Part shown: positions 14,485 to 17,768 of the stretch, in pieces | Layout: each line of letters opens with the position of its first letter | How positions within the stretch are numbered: the first letter of the stretch is position 1 | Origin: WJJR01 sp964440935 | Lineage (GTDB): Bacteria > Zixibacteria > MSB-5A5 > WJJR01 | Direction: 5' to 3' | DNA: 17,768 nt | Assembly (NCBI GenBank): GCA_964440935.1 | Contig: CAYTTY010000062.1 | Span: forward strand, 1 to 17,768 | Position numbers and translations under genes: made by a program | The notes under the pieces: model-generated | What the model was told of the DNA's origin: nothing | Seen by the model: only the letters and a program-made list of their open reading frames with translations | Database searches by the model: none

Positions 14485-15468
14485 TCAGTACGCAGCCAAT
14501 TCGCGGGCCTTGGCGGCAATCTTCTCGGCATTGGGCATAAAATACTCTTCCATTGCCGGAGCGAACGGAACCACGGGAATATCAAGACCGGTCAGCCGCC
14601 ACACCGGGGCATCGAGATCATCGAAGACTTCTTCCATAATGGTCGCCGCGATCTCGCCGGCCACCCCTCCGGTTTTGGGCGATTCGTGAACAAGCAGGAC
14701 CTTGCTCGTTTTGCGCACCGACTCCAAAACGGTCTCTTTATCCCATGGCGATAGCGTTCGTAGATCGATCACTTCGACCTCGATCCCCTCGCCGGCCAGT
14801 GTGTTCGCCGCTTCCAGTGCGCGGTGCACCATTAACTGATAGCAGACAATCGTAATATGCTCGCCCTCGCGCTTGATGTCAGCCTGCCCCAGCGGAACGG
14901 TGAAATCGTCTTCAGGGATATCATCGCGAATCCAGCGATACAGTTTCTTGTGTTCGAGATAGATGACCGGATCGTCGCCTCGGATCGCTGACTTCAGTAA
15001 CCCCTTCGCATCATAGGGTGTACTCGGCGCAACGGTTACCAAACCCGCTTGCCCAAAAAACCAGTTCTCGTTGGTCTGTGAGTGGTACAAACCGCCGCCG
15101 ATTTCGGCACCACAGCAAATGCGAATCACCATCGGACACGTCCAGCCGCCACCGGAGCGATACCGCAATTTCGCCGCCTGCTGAATGATCGGATCGAAGG
15201 AACACGTGGCGAAGTCGGAGAACTGCACTTCCGGGATCGGGCGCAGACCGACCGCCGCGGCCCCCACCGCACCGCCGACAATGAATTCCTCTGAGATCGG
15301 TGTGTCGATCACGCGTTCGGGACCGAACTCGTCGAGAAGTCCCTTCGTCGCTTTAAACACACCGCCGTAAATGGCCACGTCTTCGCCGAGAACAATCACG
15401 CGCTCATCACGGCGCATCTCCTCGGCCATGGCCTCTGTAATCGCTTCGATGAAAGTTACATTCTTCAT
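14485..15468 (-). CDS. 2-oxoacid dehydrogenase E1 component, beta subunit
   Basis: The 327-residue protein is of normal length for the beta subunit of a heterotetrameric thiamine-diphosphate dehydrogenase. It begins MKNVTFIEAITEAMAEEM and contains GEDVAIYGGVF, DTPISEEFIVG with E60 (the Glu that activates thiamine diphosphate), and GGLYHSQ (H129). VAPSTPYDAKGLL follows, and the C-terminal transketolase domain carries IEVIDLRTLSPWD-type sequence. With the alpha subunit it decarboxylates the 2-oxoacid and loads the acyl group onto the E2 lipoyl arm. It starts 25 bases after E1 alpha and precedes E2 by 57 bases, a standard operon arrangement. The YHSQ and STPYDAKGLL pattern fits both branched-chain and pyruvate enzymes, so the substrate is open. 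Confidence 0.9.
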   Translation of the reverse strand: MKNVTFIEAITEAMAEEMRRDERVIVLGEDVAIYGGVFKATKGLLDEFGPERVIDTPISEEFIVGGAVGAAAVGLRPIPEVQFSDFATCSFDPIIQQAAKLRYRSGGGWTCPMVIRICCGAEIGGGLYHSQTNENWFFGQAGLVTVAPSTPYDAKGLLKSAIRGDDPVIYLEHKKLYRWIRDDIPEDDFTVPLGQADIKREGEHITIVCYQLMVHRALEAANTLAGEGIEVEVIDLRTLSPWDKETVLESVRKTSKVLLVHESPKTGGVAGEIAATIMEEVFDDLDAPVWRLTGLDIPVVPFAPAMEEYFMPNAEKIAAKARELAAY

Positions 15469-15493
15469 TCGGTCACATCACCGTTTGCTGCAG

Positions 15494-16576
15494 TTAGGAT
15501 CGTGGAAAGTTCGGCGCCGGCGAAAACGAGTACACGTCAGTAAGGGCGTCCTCGGCTACCGGATGCGGGTCGGCTTCAGCTTTCTCAATGCTCTCTTGAA
15601 TCTCCGCCTCGATCCGGTCGGTCACCTCTTTGCGGTCGGCCTCTTTCATCACGCCCGACTTCTCGAGGTATTTCTCATAGAGCGCAACCGGATCACGCTT
15701 CTTCCAATATTCGAGTTCTTCCTTGGTGCGATAGTTAGCCGGATCGATTTCGGAGTGACCGTACCAGCGGTAAGTCAGACATTCGATAAACGTCGGGCCG
15801 TCACCGTTGCGCGCCTTGTCCACCGCTTTCTTAGCGGTCAAGTACACCTGCAGGATATCGTTCCCGTCGATCGTGACGCCTTCGAAGCCATACGCTTTAG
15901 CACGATCGCTATACTTTTCGATCCTACTCTGCAGATGCGCCGGCACCGACTCGGCCCACAGATTGTTCTGGCAGACATAGATGACGGGCAGATCATGAAT
16001 ACCCGCAAAGTTCAGCGCCTCATGAAAACCGCCGCGCGAGGTACCGCCCTCGCCAAAGCCGCAGTAGACGACATGCGGCTGTTTCTGAATTTTGAATGCC
16101 ATCGCCGCACCCGTCCCGACGACAATCTGGCCGGCGACGGTCGAGGCCGGTGTCATGCAGCGTAGCGGCGGATAACCGAAGTGGCACGGATGCGACTTGC
16201 CTTTATCGGGCGACGTGGCTCTCGCAAAGACCTGCCGCAGCAAATCCACCAAGGGCATACCCTTGGTGATGATCGCGCCCATATCGCGGTGCGATGGTGC
16301 GACCATGTCCTTGTCATTTAGACTGTAAGTCGGAGCGACGGTCGTCGCCTCCTGGCCGACCTGCGAAAAATACGTTCCCGGAAAGCGTCCCTGTTTAAAC
16401 AACCGACGACAGCGCTCGTCAAACATGCGCACCTTCATCAGGTGGTAGTACAGGTTCCGTTGATCTTCTTCCGGGACCTTCTCGGCTGCCTTTCTTGATA
16501 GTCCTGCCACTCTGGTTGTTGTTTTCCGCACGTCTTTGTACACTCCCTCGAATCGCGTTGAGGTTGAACCGCTCAT
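15494..16576 (-). CDS. 2-oxoacid dehydrogenase E1 component, alpha subunit
   Basis: The protein has 360 residues from ATG 16576. Family features are LMKVRMFDERC, FSQVGQEATTVAP, APSHRDMGA, and the thiamine-diphosphate region GEGGTSRGGFHEALNFAG ending in CQNN (N204-N205). The canonical motif starts GDG; here it reads GEG (residues 175-177), an unusual Asp-to-Glu change at a metal ligand. It works with the beta subunit encoded next. The N-terminus is uncertain. The frame stays open to a TTG at 16609, and TTGACT/CAGAAT with a 17-base spacer overlaps the ATG 16576 region. GTG 16531, preceded by GAGGGAG, is an alternative start that would give MRKTTTRVAG. This is the first gene of the E1-E2-lipB cluster. 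Confidence 0.87.
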   Translation of the reverse strand: MSGSTSTRFEGVYKDVRKTTTRVAGLSRKAAEKVPEEDQRNLYYHLMKVRMFDERCRRLFKQGRFPGTYFSQVGQEATTVAPTYSLNDKDMVAPSHRDMGAIITKGMPLVDLLRQVFARATSPDKGKSHPCHFGYPPLRCMTPASTVAGQIVVGTGAAMAFKIQKQPHVVYCGFGEGGTSRGGFHEALNFAGIHDLPVIYVCQNNLWAESVPAHLQSRIEKYSDRAKAYGFEGVTIDGNDILQVYLTAKKAVDKARNGDGPTFIECLTYRWYGHSEIDPANYRTKEELEYWKKRDPVALYEKYLEKSGVMKEADRKEVTDRIEAEIQESIEKAEADPHPVAEDALTDVYSFSPAPNFPRS

Positions 16577-16702
16577 TCTGCCCGTCGATAGACCTAAAGT
16601 CAAGGGCAATTGGCTGTTGCGACGACGGGTGAATCCCGCATCAGTACTGAAAGTCTCTGTTTGCTAACGAGTTCGCAGCCGATATCTTCAATCACATACC
16701 AT

Positions 16703-16707
16703 GGAGG
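16703..16707 (+). promoter_or_regulatory. Ribosome binding site fixing the start at 16713
   Basis: GGAGG lies 5 bases before ATG 16713. The in-frame ATG at 16701 overlaps the site itself and has no ribosome site of its own, so 16713 is the better start. Confidence 0.7.
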
Positions 16708-16712
16708 TCGCC

Positions 16713-17291
16713 ATGAATGATCAGAATGAACTGGTTGAGAAGGTAAAACGGGAAATCGAAGAGCTCGAACGCCAGATTGAGGCGCATCCATTCGAAGGTC
16801 TCTTCGATCGTAAACGCTCCGATCAGCTTCACCACAAGCTGAAGAAAAAGCGCAAGGAACTGGCCAAGCTCGAAGGCATCGAATTGCCTACCACGGCACC
16901 GATCCGGAAAACTCCGGAGCCGGAAAGCGTCCCGATGGCCAAGCCAACACAACTGCCGAAACCGCCAACAAAACCCAAAGCCGCGGCCAGGACGAAGTCT
17001 ACGACGACCAAGTCATCAGGGACCAAGAAGACCACACCGGCGAGAACGGCCAAGTCGTCCGGAACCAGGAAAACCACGACCCAAAAGACCGGCAACACAC
17101 GCAAAAGTGCTGCGACGGCGAAGAAGAAAACGACCACTAAAGCAGGGACGAAGACCACGAAGTCAAAGACCAACCGGTCGACCAAATCGACGAAAACCAA
17201 GGCCTCCGGAGGCTCAAAGACCAAGGCCAAATCGTCGACGAAATCAAGGAGCACCGGCCGGTCAACAACCGGCCGGAGCCGTCGTAAGTAG
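16713..17291 (+). CDS. Histone H1-like, Lys/Thr/Ser-rich protein with helical N-terminus
   Basis: The 192-residue protein has two parts. Residues 1-56 are charged and probably helical (VEKVKREIEELERQIEAH and LHHKLKKKRKELAKLEG), possibly a short helical hairpin. From about 66 to the end it is low-complexity and very basic, almost only Lys, Thr, Ser, Ala, Arg and Gly, with a repeat KSSGTKKTT (100-108) / KSSGTRKTT (114-122) and an Arg-rich end. Such tails resemble histone H1 and bacterial H1-like proteins (AlgP, Hc1/Hc2) and suggest DNA or RNA binding by charge. Low-complexity tails arise easily, so homology to any of these is not claimed. The gene is monocistronic by appearance and ends 17 bases before a hairpin that may terminate it. 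A long - strand open frame over the tail is a composition artefact. Confidence 0.7.
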   Translation: MNDQNELVEKVKREIEELERQIEAHPFEGLFDRKRSDQLHHKLKKKRKELAKLEGIELPTTAPIRKTPEPESVPMAKPTQLPKPPTKPKAAARTKSTTTKSSGTKKTTPARTAKSSGTRKTTTQKTGNTRKSAATAKKKTTTKAGTKTTKSKTNRSTKSTKTKASGGSKTKAKSSTKSRSTGRSTTGRSRRK

Positions 17292-17308
17292 GAATGACGA
17301 TTTAGCGC

Positions 17309-17341
17309 CCCGGGTGGTTGACTTCGGCCATCCGGGAGCGT
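17309..17341 (+). terminator. Possible terminator hairpin after the H1-like gene
   Basis: CCCGGGTGG (17309-17317) pairs with CCATCCGGG (17328-17336) over nine positions, one of them a G-U pair, around a 10-base loop. The following AGCGTTATTT is only weakly T-rich, so termination is plausible but not certain. Confidence 0.4.
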
Positions 17342-17346
17342 TATTT

Positions 17347-17365
17347 CTCCGGCGAAATGCCGGAG
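17347..17365. repeat. Perfect hairpin CTCCGGC-GAAAT-GCCGGAG
   Basis: Seven-base arms with a 5-base loop lie 25 bases before the tRNA gene. It has the arm and loop size of the other hairpins in this window but no GCACC tail. It could also help terminate the upstream gene. Confidence 0.6.
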
Positions 17366-17390
17366 TCGTAACGATCTGGCTTGATGTGAC

Positions 17391-17464
<74 letters not shown>

Positions 17465-17768
17465 TAACCCACGCGGCAGCGTCATCCCGGCAGAAGTCGA
17501 AGACGCAACCCCGTACCGCGCGGGGCACCTGACAACACTTCACCGAGCTGGACTTCGATCCGTGCAAGGCGCACTCAGCCTGGCGTTGTGTCCCGGAAGT
17601 CCGTTAAGTAAGTCAACGCAGCTGGTCCCGAACGTGGCCCGGCCACGAAAACAACACCACGGTCTGCGCGCCATGGCCGAGACGGCCATGCTATAGCAAT
17701 TGTCATAAATCCCTTCCGTTTGGATCAGGGTGCCACGGGCCTTTAGGGGTGTGTTGCAAAACCTGCTG
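17465..17768. other. Non-coding sequence to the window end
   Basis: I see no supported gene in these 304 bases. They hold a weak tailed hairpin (CCCCG 17509-17513 / CGGGG 17521-17525, followed by CACCTG) and a perfect hairpin CATGGCC-GAGAC-GGCCATG at 17672-17690. A + strand open frame starting inside the tRNA has no family pattern. Confidence 0.5.
17672..17690. repeat. Perfect hairpin CATGGCC-GAGAC-GGCCATG
   Basis: Seven-base arms surround a 5-base loop. No T-run follows. It has the same geometry as 17347-17365 and 6349-6367. Confidence 0.6.

Overview
The window looks like a chromosomal segment of a diderm (Gram-negative-type) bacterium. It carries a Sec-type lipoprotein, membrane-anchored L,D-transpeptidases, a CcmH-like protein and a 2-oxoacid dehydrogenase/LipB cluster. 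Base composition, divergent protein sequences and many small intergenic hairpins suggest an environmental FCB-type lineage, possibly a candidate phylum such as Zixibacteria. That placement is inference, because the window holds no phylogenetic marker.

Left part (1-6600): a secreted subtilisin-like protease (58-1155) stops abruptly before its catalytic-serine segment, so it is probably a remnant. After about 400 bases of non-coding, repeat-bearing DNA comes a tight four-gene + strand operon (1560-6031). It encodes a 65-residue small protein, a RAMA-domain protein with a poly-arginine hinge, a DndD-like SMC/Rad50-type ATPase, and a fusion of a DndE-like domain to a HerA/FtsK-type ATPase. These are components of DNA phosphorothioation (Dnd) type modification/defence systems. 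The sulfur-transfer genes (dndA, dndC), dndB and the dptFGH restriction genes are not in the window. The operon is more AT-rich than the right half and lies between repeat-rich spacers, which suggests a horizontally acquired defence module. It is the most interesting system here.

Middle (6600-12131): a - strand pair encodes a FabL-like enoyl-ACP reductase (Y-x6-K active site) and a VOC-family protein. On the + strand follow a DUF4398-like lipoprotein with a clear terminator, a 227-bp nested inverted-repeat element, two overlapping L,D-transpeptidase genes, a third secreted protein that looks like an inactive relative, and a CcmH-like membrane protein with an altered cysteine motif.

Right part (12295-17768): a - strand cluster encodes E1 alpha, E1 beta and lipoyl-bearing E2 of a 2-oxoacid dehydrogenase complex, then LipB, the enzyme that starts lipoylation of E2. 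A + strand histone H1-like Lys/Thr/Ser-rich protein and a tRNA-Gln(CTG) gene follow. Many intergenic regions carry short hairpins. Five share a GGGGCACC[C/T]G tail directly after the 3' arm although their stems differ.
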